Source: Azovibrio restrictus DSM 23866 | Lineage (GTDB): Bacteria > Pseudomonadota > Gammaproteobacteria > Burkholderiales > Rhodocyclaceae | Assembly (NCBI RefSeq): GCF_000429665.1 | Contig: NZ_AUCH01000022.1 | Coordinates: 1-56,721 of the forward strand | Reading direction: 5' to 3' | Length of the DNA stretch: 56,721 nt | Shown here: one piece after another, positions 24,538-34,954 of the stretch | How the letters are laid out: each line of letters begins with the position of its first letter | How positions within the stretch are numbered: the stretch's first letter is position 1 | Notes under the pieces: model-generated | The model's input: only the letters and a program-made list of their open reading frames with translations | What the model was told of the DNA's origin: nothing | The model's database searches: none | Position numbers and translations under genes: made by a program

Positions 24538-25866
24538 TCAGTCCTGATTGCGCAGATTGCGTCCCACATCCTCGACCACCTGCACGACTCGGCGGGCGCC
24601 TTCGCGGATGGTGGCGATGGATTCCGAGGCCTTGTCGGCCAGGGTGACGCTTTCATTGGCCTGGGCCAGGGTGTCGGCCATGCTGGCGATGGCGGATCGG
24701 GTGCCGTTCTGGACCTTGTCTATCATCCCGGAGATTTCCTTGGTGGAGGTGCTGGTGCGCTCGGCCAGCTTCCTGACCTCGTCGGCCACCACGGCGAAGC
24801 CGCGCCCCTGCTCCCCGGCCCGGGCCGCCTCGATGGCCGCATTCAGGGCCAGCAGGTTGGTCTGGTCGGCGATTTCCCGGATGGTCTGGACGATGGAGGT
24901 GATCTGGCCGGACTGACGGCCCAGCTCCTCGATGGTGTCCGAAGCGGACTGGGCGCAGGCGGCGATCTGCAGCATCTTGCTGGCGGCATCCCTGATCACG
25001 CCGGCCCCCTGGTCCGACAGGGCCTCGTTTTCCCGGGAAATGTCCAGGGCCTCGTCGGCGTTGCTGATTTCCCGTTCCATCCGTTCCACCTGGGCGGAGA
25101 TGTCGGTGGCGAACTTGATGATCTTGTAGGGCTTGCCGTCGGGGTCCAGCACCGGGTTGTAGGTGGCTTCCAGCCAGGCCGTGCTGCCGTCGGCCCGCAG
25201 CCGCCGGAAACGTCCGGAGAGGATCTGGCCGCGCCGCAGGTTCTGCCAGAAGGTGGAATACTCGTTGCTGTCGGTCAGGGCGTGGTCACAGAAGATCCGG
25301 TGATGCTGACCCGTGATGTCCTGCAGGCGGTAGCCCATGGTTTTCAGGAAATTGTCGTTGGCCGCGAGGATGGTGCCGTCCAGGTCGAATTCGATCACGG
25401 CCATGGAGCGGTCGATGGCGGCCAGCCGGGCCTGGCGGTCCTGGGCTTCGAGGATGCGCGGGGTGATATCCACGGCGAATTTGACCACCCCCAGCAGTCT
25501 CCCGTCGGTACCGATGATGGGGTTGTAGCTGGCTTCCAGCCATACCGGCGTGCCGTCCTTGCGCAGGCGCTTGAAGCGCCCGGAGACGAACTCGCCACGT
25601 CCCAGCTTCTGCCAGAAGCTGCTGTAGTCGGGGGAGCCCAGCAGGGCCTGGTCGCAGAACATCCGGTGGTGTTTCCCGGTGATCTCGGCCAGGGTGTAGC
25701 CCATGGTCTGCAGGAAATTGGCGTTGGCGTCCACGATGGTGCCATCGGGTTTGAACTCGATGCGGGCATTCGACCGGTCGATGGCGTCCAGCACCGCCTT
25801 CTGCCGGGCCACCGTGGCGAGGGCGTCCGTCAGTTCCATCTTCAACTGCTTGCCAGCTCCAAACAT
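24538..25866 (-). CDS. Soluble BdlA-like chemoreceptor with two PAS domains
   Basis: 442 aa without membrane segments. Two tandem PAS domains (about 20-135 and 142-258) share the repeated core: ANFLQTMGY and DNFLKTMGY, each followed by HHRxFCD and SGRFxRLRxDG. A short MCP signalling domain with the conserved tip EIADQTNLLALNAAIEAARA follows. The architecture and length match BdlA of Pseudomonas aeruginosa (417 aa), a cytoplasmic heme/redox sensor that links c-di-GMP to biofilm dispersal. ATG 25866 has AAGGGAA about 7 bases upstream. A BdlA-like role fits the c-di-GMP enzymes nearby but is inferred. Confidence 0.85.
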   Translation of the reverse strand: MFGAGKQLKMELTDALATVARQKAVLDAIDRSNARIEFKPDGTIVDANANFLQTMGYTLAEITGKHHRMFCDQALLGSPDYSSFWQKLGRGEFVSGRFKRLRKDGTPVWLEASYNPIIGTDGRLLGVVKFAVDITPRILEAQDRQARLAAIDRSMAVIEFDLDGTILAANDNFLKTMGYRLQDITGQHHRIFCDHALTDSNEYSTFWQNLRRGQILSGRFRRLRADGSTAWLEATYNPVLDPDGKPYKIIKFATDISAQVERMEREISNADEALDISRENEALSDQGAGVIRDAASKMLQIAACAQSASDTIEELGRQSGQITSIVQTIREIADQTNLLALNAAIEAARAGEQGRGFAVVADEVRKLAERTSTSTKEISGMIDKVQNGTRSAIASMADTLAQANESVTLADKASESIATIREGARRVVQVVEDVGRNLRNQD

Positions 25867-26252
25867 CTTGCGTTCCCTTTGTGGTTGATTGCAAAAAACA
25901 GAGGCCTTTGCAGCAGTTGCGCATCGGACCACAGGAGTTTGCAAAAATCAACAGGGGGGCGCCATGCCCGGGGGGCGAGCGGGATCGGGAAGCCGAAGCT
26001 TTCGTGGCTGCACGGGCCTGTGGAGCTGGGCTGGCCATGGTGTTCTCATGGGTTTTGTGGCGAATCTTTTGTTTTTCGGAGAAATGCAAGGTTTATGGCT
26101 GAGGCCGGTGGCGGGGCAAGGCCGGGCTGCTCGGCGGGAATTGAGGGGCCGTGAGCGTCAGGCTGCCGTCCTGACAGCCGGCCCCGCTGGTTTGAGGGGG
26201 GCCTGCTCCGTTCCCGGCTGGTGCAGGAACAAAAAAACTTGCGTCGGGGGCT
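25867..26252. other. Intergenic region between the BdlA-like gene and groES
   Basis: About 390 bases with no supported gene. It holds the divergent 5' regions of the two flanking units. A GTCAGG/CCTGAC hairpin lies at about 26157-26175 without a T run. The reading frames across it have no coding character. Confidence 0.5.
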
Positions 26253-26279
26253 CTTGAAATGCCCCTGGGGCGCCCCTAT
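26253..26279 (+). promoter_or_regulatory. Sigma32-type heat-shock promoter of groESL
   Basis: CTTGAAA at 26253-26259 and CCCCTAT at 26273-26279 with 13 bp between match the RpoH consensus (CTTGAAA, CCCCAT-T). Transcription would start within the CIRCE element just downstream. Confidence 0.8.
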
Positions 26280-26281
26280 TA

Positions 26282-26308
26282 TTAGCACTCGTCGGCAGCG
26301 AGTGCTAA
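26282..26308. promoter_or_regulatory. CIRCE operator (HrcA binding site)
   Basis: TTAGCACTC-N9-GAGTGCTAA is a perfect match to the CIRCE consensus, including the 9-bp spacer. It begins 3 bp after the sigma32 -10 box, so HrcA bound here would block the heat-shock promoter. Confidence 0.95.
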
Positions 26309-26382
26309 CAGCGCGTTGCCATCCGGGGCGTAACCCCACCAATTTCCGTATCACTGTTTTTGAAGAAAGAGGAGTCTGCTCC

Positions 26383-26673
26383 ATGAAAATCCGTCCTTTG
26401 CACGACCGTGTGATCGTCAAGCGTGTTGAAGCCGAACGTACCACCGCCTCCGGCATCGTCATTCCTGATTCCGCCGGTGAGAAGCCCGATCAGGGCGAAA
26501 TCCTGGCTGTCGGTCCCGGCAAGCGCGACGATTCCGGCAAGACCATCGCCATGGATGTGAAGGTGGGCGACAAGGTGCTGTTCGGCAAGTACGCCGGCCA
26601 GACCGTCAAGGTCGATGGCCAGGAAGTCCTGGTCATGCGTGAAGAAGACATCATGGGCGTGCTGGAAGCCTGA
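26383..26673 (+). CDS. groES: Co-chaperonin GroES
   Basis: 96 aa, the standard length. MKIRPLHDRVIVKR at the N-terminus, the mobile-loop region ERTTASGIVIPDSA that docks on GroEL, and the C-terminal MREEDIMGVLE are all canonical. GroES forms the heptameric lid of the GroEL folding chamber. AGAGGAG lies about 10 bases upstream of the ATG. groEL follows by 48 bp. Codon choice is strongly biased toward a few C-ending codons, as expected for a highly expressed gene. Confidence 0.97.
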   Translation: MKIRPLHDRVIVKRVEAERTTASGIVIPDSAGEKPDQGEILAVGPGKRDDSGKTIAMDVKVGDKVLFGKYAGQTVKVDGQEVLVMREEDIMGVLEA

Positions 26674-26721
26674 GCGCTTTCTCCCCGACCCATACCCCGT
26701 ATTTAAAAATAGGAGATTCAA

Positions 26722-28371
<1,650 letters not shown>

Positions 28372-28393
28372 TCCCGGTCCTTCCCGATCCACG

Positions 28394-28421
28394 AAAAACG
28401 GCGCCTGGGGGCGCCGTTTTT
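28394..28421 (+). terminator. Rho-independent terminator after groEL
   Basis: Perfect 12-bp stem AAAAACGGCGCC / GGCGCCGTTTTT around the loop TGGG, ending in a T run. Confidence 0.95.
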
Positions 28422-28594
28422 CTTTGCGGAAACAGACGGATGTTTGTGACATCCGTTTTTTACTTTTATAAAAAACATATAAAAATACAGACGCCTATTT
28501 CAATGTTTTTAAACAAAGATGTAAGGGCTCAGTAAGTTTCGGGGGCTAACTTTCCACCGCTGCATCAAGAACAGCATTACCAAAGGAGGTTCCC

Positions 28595-28903
28595 ATGAAA
28601 GAAGACATAAACGAGAAGGTCCGGGCCAATCCGAAATACCAGCAACTGGTAAAGACCCGGACGGCCTATGGCTGGTTCATGACGATCTGCATGCTGATCG
28701 TCTACTACGGCTACATCGCGCTGATTGCGTTCAACAAGGAGTTCCTGTCCCAGAAGCTGGGCGAGGGCGTGACCACCATCGGCATTCCCATCGGGGTCGG
28801 GGTCATCGTGTTCACCATCGTCATCACCGGCATCTATGTGCGCCGGGCCAACAACGAATTCGATGCGGTCACCGCTGAAATCATCAAGGAGGTCAAGCAA
28901 TGA
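28595..28903 (+). CDS. DUF485 membrane protein (YjcH-like)
   Basis: 102 aa with two membrane helices (about 25-47 and 59-82) and charged ends, the DUF485 layout. It is preceded by an excellent ribosome site, AAAGGAGG, 5 bases before the ATG. It overlaps actP by ATGA. In E. coli yjcH-actP follow acs in the same way. The family is thought to accompany the symporter; its exact role is unknown. No acs gene is in the window. Confidence 0.9.
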   Translation: MKEDINEKVRANPKYQQLVKTRTAYGWFMTICMLIVYYGYIALIAFNKEFLSQKLGEGVTTIGIPIGVGVIVFTIVITGIYVRRANNEFDAVTAEIIKEVKQ

Positions 28904-30609
28904 CCCGGCTCAAGCAAGTTTTTGCCGCCCTGGCCCTGTTCGGCCTGGCGGGTGCCGCCTGCGCGGCGGGTGCCGACCTGGGGCAGGCTGAAAAGCAGGC
29001 CACCAACTGGACGGCCATCATCATGTTTGCCCTGTTCGTGGCCGGCACCCTGTACATCACCAAGTGGGCTGCCGCCAAGACCAAGTCTGCGGCTGACTTC
29101 TACACCGCCGGCGGCGGTATCACCGGCTTCCAGAATGGTCTGGCCATTGCCGGCGACTACATGTCGGCCGCCTCCTTCCTGGGTATTTCCGCTGCCGTGA
29201 TGGCCAGCGGTTACGATGGCCTGATCTTCGCCATCGGCTTCCTGGTGGGCTGGCCCGTGATCACCTTCCTGATGGCCGAACGGCTCCGCAACCTGGGCAA
29301 GTTCACCTTCGCCGACGTGGCCGGCTATCGTTTCCGTCAGGCCCCGATCCGCGCCTTCGCCGCCACTGGCACCCTTGTCGTCGTGGCCTTTTACCTGATC
29401 GCCCAGATGGTGGGTGCCGGCCAGCTGATCAAGCTGCTGTTCGGCCTGGAATACTGGATGGCTGTGGTCATCGTGGGCGGCCTGATGATGGTGTATGTGC
29501 TCTTCGGCGGCATGACGGCCACCACCTGGGTGCAGATCATCAAGGCCATCCTGCTGCTCTGCGGTGCTTCCTTCATGGCCTTCATGGTGCTGCTCAACTA
29601 CGGTTTCTCCCCCGAAGCCATGTTTGCCGACGCCGTGCGCATCAAGTCCGAAGTGGCTGCCGCTGCCGGCAAGAGCCCCGAAGATGCGGCCAAGGTCGGG
29701 CAGGCCATCATGGGCCCCGGCTCTTTCATCAAGGACCCCATCTCCGCCATCTCCTTCGGCATGGCCCTGATGTTCGGTACCGCCGGTCTGCCCCACATCC
29801 TGATGCGCTTCTTCACCGTGCCTGATGCCAAGGAAGCACGGAAGTCCGTGTTCTGGGCCACCACCTGGATCGGCTACTTCTACATCCTGACCTTCATCAT
29901 CGGTTTTGGCGCCATCACCTTCGTGCTGACCAATCCCACCTTCCTGGACGCCAAGGGTGTTCTGCTGGGTGGCGGCAACATGGCGGCCATCCACCTGGCC
30001 AACGCCGTGGGCGGCAACGTGTTCCTGGGCTTCATCTCTGCGGTGGCCTTTGCGACCATCCTGGCCGTGGTGGCCGGTCTGACCCTGTCCGGCGCTTCGG
30101 CCGTGTCCCACGACCTGTACGCCACCGTGTTCAAGCAGGGCAAGGCTGATTCCGCCTCCGAGCTGCGGGTGTCCCGCATCACCACCCTGTGCCTGGGCGT
30201 GATCGCCGTGGTGCTGGGGATCGCCTTCGAAAAGCAGAACATCGCCTTCATGGTGTCCCTGGCGTTTGCCATCGCCGCTTCCGCCAACTTCCCGGTGCTC
30301 TTCCTGTCCGTGCTGTGGAAGGATTGCACCACCCGCGGCGCAGTGATCGGCGGTTTCATCGGCCTGATCACGGCGGTGGCGCTGACCGTGCTGTCCAAGT
30401 CGGTGTGGGTGGATGTGCTGCACAACGAGGCTGCCATCTTCCCCTACGCTTCTCCGGCCCTGTTCTCGATGACGGCTGGTTTCTTCGGCATCTGGCTGTT
30501 CTCCATCACCGACCGGAGCGCCCAGGCTGCCCAGGAACGTGCTGCCTTCCCGGCCCAGCAGATCCGCTCCGAAACCGGTCTCGGCGCTGCGGCGGCTTCC
30601 AGCCACTAA
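28900..30609 (+). CDS. actP: ActP-type acetate/cation symporter
   Basis: 569 aa sodium:solute symporter with an N-terminal signal-like segment (MTRLKQVFAALALFGLAGAA) and about thirteen membrane helices. ActP hallmarks include FYTAGGGITGFQNGLAIAGD, MSAASFLGISA and GTAGLPHILMRFFTVPDAKE. It imports acetate and other short monocarboxylates with a cation. It is translationally coupled to the DUF485 gene. Its stop is followed by a strong terminator. Codon use is biased as in groEL, suggesting high expression. Confidence 0.93.
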   Translation: MTRLKQVFAALALFGLAGAACAAGADLGQAEKQATNWTAIIMFALFVAGTLYITKWAAAKTKSAADFYTAGGGITGFQNGLAIAGDYMSAASFLGISAAVMASGYDGLIFAIGFLVGWPVITFLMAERLRNLGKFTFADVAGYRFRQAPIRAFAATGTLVVVAFYLIAQMVGAGQLIKLLFGLEYWMAVVIVGGLMMVYVLFGGMTATTWVQIIKAILLLCGASFMAFMVLLNYGFSPEAMFADAVRIKSEVAAAAGKSPEDAAKVGQAIMGPGSFIKDPISAISFGMALMFGTAGLPHILMRFFTVPDAKEARKSVFWATTWIGYFYILTFIIGFGAITFVLTNPTFLDAKGVLLGGGNMAAIHLANAVGGNVFLGFISAVAFATILAVVAGLTLSGASAVSHDLYATVFKQGKADSASELRVSRITTLCLGVIAVVLGIAFEKQNIAFMVSLAFAIAASANFPVLFLSVLWKDCTTRGAVIGGFIGLITAVALTVLSKSVWVDVLHNEAAIFPYASPALFSMTAGFFGIWLFSITDRSAQAAQERAAFPAQQIRSETGLGAAAASSH

Positions 30610-30627
30610 GCGACGCAGGACCCACGC

Positions 30628-30657
30628 AAAAGCCCGGGCGAGTCCCGGGCTTTTTTT
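30628..30657 (+). terminator. Rho-independent terminator after actP
   Basis: Stem AGCCCGGG / CCCGGGCT with loop CGAGT, flanked by an A run and a seven-T run (30651-30657). Confidence 0.93.
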
Positions 30658-30778
30658 CGTGTTCAGTCTTCAGGAAAGGGATGCGCGTGACGGGTGCTGC
30701 GGCGCAATAACCGGCCCCGGGGGGGATTTGCTAAACTGGGACGTCTGGAGGAAGTGGCGGGCGCCAAAAAAGACGGTA

Positions 30779-30874
30779 GGGAGCAAGTCGGTGCAGGATC
30801 GATTTGCTCCCCGAGTTCCGGTAGTCCAGAACTCCGTGACCTAAAAGGAGAACAGCGGGACCGATTTTATCGGT
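30779..30874 (+). promoter_or_regulatory. Leader with three inverted repeats upstream of the response regulator
   Basis: Three perfect inverted repeats follow one another: GGGAGCAA (30779-30786) with TTGCTCCC (30804-30811); GAGTTC (30813-30818) with GAACTC (30829-30834); and ACCGAT (30860-30865) with ATCGGT (30869-30874). The region between the actP terminator and the regulator ATG has no gene. The repeats could be operator sites or a structured 5' leader; there is no T run, so they are not a terminator. Confidence 0.45.
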
Positions 30875-30923
30875 TTCGACTGACATATAGCTTACAAATG
30901 AGCAAAAAAATTGATGGGGGCCC

Positions 30924-31610
30924 ATGCGTATTCTGATAGCCGAAGATGATCAGATCATTGCCGACGGCCTGTGCCGCACCCTGCGCCAGAGCGGTTATGC
31001 GGTGGACTGCGCCGGTAATGGGGTGGATGCGGAAACGGCCCTGCTCAACTACCACTACGATCTCCTGATCCTGGATCTGGGGCTGCCCCGGCTCAATGGT
31101 CTGGAGGTCCTGCGCCGCCTGCGGGCCCGGGATTCCCAACTGCCGGTGCTGATCCTGACCGCCCTGGATGGCACCAGCGACCGGGTCAAGGGCCTGGACC
31201 TGGGGGCTGACGACTATATGGGCAAGCCCTTCGATCTGGCCGAGGTGGAAGCACGGGTGCGGGCCCTGACCCGGCGCTCCTCGGGGACGGCCCCCGTGGT
31301 CCAGCATGGAGCCCTCACCTATGACCAGGTGGGCCGGGTGGCCAGCGTGCACGGCCAGAACCTGGATCTCTCCGCCCGGGAACTGGGCTTGCTGGAAATC
31401 ATGCTGTCCCGGGTGGGGCGCCTGGTGAGCAAGGACCAGCTGGTGGATCATCTCTGCGGCTGGGGCGAGGAGGTCAGTCACAACGCCATCGAGGTTTACA
31501 TCCACCGGCTGCGCAAGAAGGTGGAGCCGGCGGGCGTCAGGATCGTCACCGTCCGTGGTCTTGGATATTGCCTTGAAAAGCCCGCCGAAGACGCGCCGGA
31601 CGGGGGATAG
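30924..31610 (+). CDS. OmpR-family response regulator (TctD/QseB-like)
   Basis: 228 aa. Receiver domain with acidic pair E7-D8-D9, phospho-acceptor D51 and K101, followed by a winged-helix DNA-binding domain (about 130-222) ending in VRGLGYCL, the usual OmpR/PhoB wing. It should act as the transcription factor for the kinase encoded just downstream, whose reading frame overlaps this gene's end. Its location directly after actP suggests control of carboxylate uptake, as for TctDE, but no target site is proven. Confidence 0.9.
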   Translation: MRILIAEDDQIIADGLCRTLRQSGYAVDCAGNGVDAETALLNYHYDLLILDLGLPRLNGLEVLRRLRARDSQLPVLILTALDGTSDRVKGLDLGADDYMGKPFDLAEVEARVRALTRRSSGTAPVVQHGALTYDQVGRVASVHGQNLDLSARELGLLEIMLSRVGRLVSKDQLVDHLCGWGEEVSHNAIEVYIHRLRKKVEPAGVRIVTVRGLGYCLEKPAEDAPDGG

Positions 31611-33033
31611 CCAGCGCTCCCTGTTCGGGGAGATTCTGGACTGGATGCTGGCGCCCCTGCTGTTCGTGTGGCCGATCAGCATTGCCCTCACCCATTATTT
31701 CGCCAACAACGTGGCGGCCTTTCCCTATGATCAGGCCCTGCGGGAGCACGTCTCGGCCATCTCCCGGCAGCTCAAGTTCGTGGGCGGCAAGCCGGCCATC
31801 AACCTGCCGGGTTCGGCCCGGGCCGTGATCCGCGCCGACGAGATCGACACCGTCTATTTCCACGTACTCACCCGCCAGGCCAGGCTCCTAGCCGGGGACA
31901 AGGACTTTCCCCCTCCGGAAGACCTGGACAGCATCGTTACCGAGCCGGGGGAAATCTATTTCCGCGATGCTGAAGTAAATGGCCAGGAACTGCGGGTGGC
32001 CTACACCTTCCTCAACGATACCGGCATGGCCCCGGCCCAATGGGTGTTGGTGGAAGTGGGGGAAACCCTGGAAAAGCGGGCCCAGCTGTCCAACAAGATC
32101 ATTGCCAGCGTCATCATTCCCCAGTTCATCATCATTCCCCTGGCCGTGGTGCTGGTCTGGTTCGGTCTCACCAAGGGGCTGCAGCCCCTGACCCGCCTGC
32201 GGGAAACCATAGAGGCGCGCCAGTCCGCCGACCTGTCCCCGATTTCCAACCGCCGGGTGCCGGAGGAGCTGGAGCCCCTGATCGGCGCCTTCAACGCCAT
32301 GCTGGAGCGCATGAAGCGCAACGTGGATGCCCAGCAGCGCTTCATTGCCGATGCGGCACACCAGCTGCGCACGCCCCTGGCAGGCCTCAAGACCCAGGCC
32401 CAGCTGGCCCTGCGGGAATCCAACCCACGCCAGTTGCAGAACTCCCTGCGCCAGATCGCCACCGGGGTGGACCGGGCCTCCCGGCTGGTGAACCAGCTCC
32501 TCACCCTGGCCCGCACCGAAGCTGGCGACCAGCTGCACCAGAAGCAGGAGCCCCTGGACCTGGACCAGCTGCTGCGCGAGACGGTGGAGGACTGGGTGAT
32601 GCGGGCCATGGAGCGGCGCATCGACCTGGGCTTTGAAACCAGCGGGCCGGCCATCATCCGGGGTAACGCCTTCCTGCTCCGGGAGATGGTCAACAACCTC
32701 ATCGACAACGCCCTGCGCTACACCCCTGGCGGCGGTCAGGTGACTGCCCGGGTGGTGGGGCACGGGGATTTCGCCATCCTCGAAGTGGAAGACAGTGGCA
32801 TCGGCATCAGCGAGGAGCAGGCGGAGCTGGTGTTCGAGCGCTTCTACCGGGTGGACGACGCGGGCACCGAAGGCAGCGGGCTGGGCCTGGCCATCGTCCG
32901 GGAGATTGCCGATCAGCACCGGGCCGCGGCCTCCCTGGGCCCCAACCCCCGGGGCAAGGGCGCCATTGCCCGGGTGATCTTCCCGGCCTGGTATGACAGC
33001 ACGGCCGTGGGGCAGGAAGTTAAACCGGTTTAA
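31555..33033 (+). CDS. Sensor histidine kinase (TctE/QseC-like)
   Basis: 492 aa as drawn. A membrane helix at about 32-52, a periplasmic sensor of the TctE type (about 55-180), a second helix at about 187-207, a HAMP-like linker, then HisKA (DAAHQLRTPLAG, phospho-His) and HATPase motifs NLIDNALRYTP, DSGIGI and GSGLGLAIV. The frame has no ATG before 31645, which would cut off the cytoplasmic N-terminus. A GTG (31555) or TTG (31561, 31573) start within the end of the response-regulator gene is therefore likely, implying coupled translation. Confidence 0.88.
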   Translation: MVLDIALKSPPKTRRTGDSQRSLFGEILDWMLAPLLFVWPISIALTHYFANNVAAFPYDQALREHVSAISRQLKFVGGKPAINLPGSARAVIRADEIDTVYFHVLTRQARLLAGDKDFPPPEDLDSIVTEPGEIYFRDAEVNGQELRVAYTFLNDTGMAPAQWVLVEVGETLEKRAQLSNKIIASVIIPQFIIIPLAVVLVWFGLTKGLQPLTRLRETIEARQSADLSPISNRRVPEELEPLIGAFNAMLERMKRNVDAQQRFIADAAHQLRTPLAGLKTQAQLALRESNPRQLQNSLRQIATGVDRASRLVNQLLTLARTEAGDQLHQKQEPLDLDQLLRETVEDWVMRAMERRIDLGFETSGPAIIRGNAFLLREMVNNLIDNALRYTPGGGQVTARVVGHGDFAILEVEDSGIGISEEQAELVFERFYRVDDAGTEGSGLGLAIVREIADQHRAAASLGPNPRGKGAIARVIFPAWYDSTAVGQEVKPV

Positions 33034-33040
33034 AAAAGCT

Positions 33041-33069
33041 TTGACCTGCCAGGAGCTCCTGTCTATAAT
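33041..33069 (+). promoter_or_regulatory. Sigma70 promoter of tRNA-Phe
   Basis: TTGACC (33041-33046), a 17-bp spacer and TATAAT (33064-33069), close to consensus, with transcription starting a few bases before the tRNA. Confidence 0.9.
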
Positions 33070-33082
33070 GCGCACCTCGTTT

Positions 33083-33158
33083 GGCCAGTTAGCTCAGTTG
33101 GTAGAGCAGCGGATTGAAAATCCGCGTGTCCGTGGTTCGATTCCGCGACTGGCCACCA
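33083..33158 (+). tRNA. tRNA-Phe (anticodon GAA)
   Basis: 76 bases including the encoded CCA. Acceptor arms GGCCAGT/ACTGGCC pair fully; the D arm is GCTC/GAGC; the anticodon stem GCGGA/TCCGC encloses TTGAAAA with anticodon GAA; the T arm is CGTGG/CCGCG around TTCGATT. A near-consensus promoter precedes it and a terminator follows. Confidence 0.98.
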
Positions 33159-33167
33159 GAATTCAAG

Positions 33168-33196
33168 CGGCCTCCAGCAATGGAGGCCGTTTTCGT
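33168..33196 (+). terminator. Terminator after tRNA-Phe
   Basis: 9-bp stem CGGCCTCCA / TGGAGGCCG with loop GCAA, followed by TTTTCGTTT. Confidence 0.85.
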
Positions 33197-33246
33197 TTCA
33201 GGGGTCCGGTTCGAGGGGCCGCTGTCAGGTGGGAGAGGGGCAAGTC

Positions 33247-34869
33247 ATGAGAGTCACCTTGGTTCATCCTGCCGGTTTCAATTTCGTGCCCGGACAGCCG
33301 GATTTTTCCGTGCTTGCCAACCGCATGCCCCCCATCGGCATCATGCAGCTGGCTTCCTGGCTGGAGAAATTCGGGCACCAGGTCTGCCTGCATGACTGCC
33401 TGGGGCCCTATGCGCCGGCGGGCATTGCTGCCAATGGCGACCAGGTGCTGGCCACGGAGCCTGAAATGGTGGGCTTCTCGGCCACGACTTCCGGCTTCAT
33501 GGATGCGGTGGATATGGCCCTCTACATCCGGGAGCGGCGTCCGGACATCCGTATCGTCTTCGGCAACGCCCACGTTTCCTCCTTGGGGGCGCCCATCCTC
33601 GAGCACTTTCCGGAAATTGATTACCTGGTGATCGGGGAGGGCGAGGGCGCCCTGCTGGACCTGGCCGATGGCAAGCCCCTGGCCGAGATCCACAACCTGA
33701 TTTACCGGGATGCGGCGGGGCGGATCCGTGCCAATCCCCGCCGGGACCGCATCCTGGATCTCGATGAGCTGCCGTTCCCCGCCTACGAGAAGCTGGCGGG
33801 CTTTCCCCACGCCTACCACCTGCCCCTGTTTGCCTACGAACAGCGCCACGGGGCCACCATGATCACCTCCCGTGGCTGCCCCTATACCTGCTCGTTTTGT
33901 GACCGGACGGTATTCGAGCGGCTTTACCGGAGCAACTCTGCCGCGTACACCTATGCCCACATGAAGTACCTGCGGGACCGCTTCGGTGTCTATCACATCA
34001 ATATCTACGATGATCTGTTCACCGCCAGGAAGCAGCGGGTCATGGAGTTGTGCGAGCTGTTGATCGAGCAGCCCCTGGGGGTGCAGTTCAACTGCGCCAT
34101 CCGCACTGGTCATACCTCCCTGGAAATGCTGCAGAAACTCCGGCAGGCCGGGGCACTGATGGTCTCCATGGGCATAGAATCCGCCGATCCGGGCATGATG
34201 GAGCGGCACAAGGCCGGGGTGACCCTGGAGGCGGTGCGCGACACGGTGCGCCAGATCCATGCGGCCGGGCTGAGGGCCAAGGGCCTGTTCATCTTCGGCA
34301 TGCCCGGCGAGACCCCGGAAACGGTCCGGCTCACCAGCGATTTCATCCTCTCCCTGGATCTGGATGAAATGAACATGACCAAGTTCAGCCCCTTGCACGG
34401 GGCTCCCATCTGGGACGAATGCGTCAGTGGCCGAAGCGGCAGCATGCAGGAGGACTGGCGCCTGATGAACTGCCTGAACTTCGTCTTCCTGCCCCAGGGG
34501 TTTTCCTCCCGGGAGGAAATGGATGCCCTGTACAACTGGCATGTGCAGCGCTTTTACGACAGCAAGGCTTACCGGCGTCGTTTTGCGCGGCGCCTGTGGC
34601 AGCACCGCTGGAGTCTCTGGCATGTCCTCAAGCACCTGCCGGAAACCCTGGCGGCGGCCCGTTACTTCAGCGCCAACAAGGCCCAGATCGAGCAGGCGCG
34701 GCGGGAATTTCCGCCCCATCCCCGCCAGCCCCGGGGGCTGAGGCCCCAGCTCTCCACCGAGCTGCAGGTGGATAAGCTGCTCTCCGTCTCCTCCCTGCGC
34801 CTGTCCCGGCGCCAGGCCCAGGGACTGATCGACGCGGCGGCGGGCGGGACGGAACTGCCGCTGGCATAG
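33247..34869 (+). CDS. B12-binding radical SAM protein
   Basis: 540 aa. The N-terminal ~140 residues form a cobalamin-binding Rossmann-like domain. The radical SAM core starts with C211-x3-C215-x2-C218 (CPYTCSFC), which would bind a 4Fe-4S cluster. The GIESADP and PGETPET segments are typical of the BchE/ThnK-type class. These enzymes methylate, cyclise or otherwise modify unreactive carbons. It is the first gene of the plus-strand arm of the pigment locus, 85 bp before the halogenase, so a tailoring step on the aryl polyene is plausible. The substrate is not known. ATG 33247 has GAGAGGGG upstream. Confidence 0.85.
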   Translation: MRVTLVHPAGFNFVPGQPDFSVLANRMPPIGIMQLASWLEKFGHQVCLHDCLGPYAPAGIAANGDQVLATEPEMVGFSATTSGFMDAVDMALYIRERRPDIRIVFGNAHVSSLGAPILEHFPEIDYLVIGEGEGALLDLADGKPLAEIHNLIYRDAAGRIRANPRRDRILDLDELPFPAYEKLAGFPHAYHLPLFAYEQRHGATMITSRGCPYTCSFCDRTVFERLYRSNSAAYTYAHMKYLRDRFGVYHINIYDDLFTARKQRVMELCELLIEQPLGVQFNCAIRTGHTSLEMLQKLRQAGALMVSMGIESADPGMMERHKAGVTLEAVRDTVRQIHAAGLRAKGLFIFGMPGETPETVRLTSDFILSLDLDEMNMTKFSPLHGAPIWDECVSGRSGSMQEDWRLMNCLNFVFLPQGFSSREEMDALYNWHVQRFYDSKAYRRRFARRLWQHRWSLWHVLKHLPETLAAARYFSANKAQIEQARREFPPHPRQPRGLRPQLSTELQVDKLLSVSSLRLSRRQAQGLIDAAAGGTELPLA

Positions 34870-34954
34870 GCAGAAGGTATAATCCTCCCCCGGTCGGCGG
34901 GCCCGGCGCCGGTTCGGGAACAGTTCGGGCCAACACATAAAAAAGGCATCAGGG

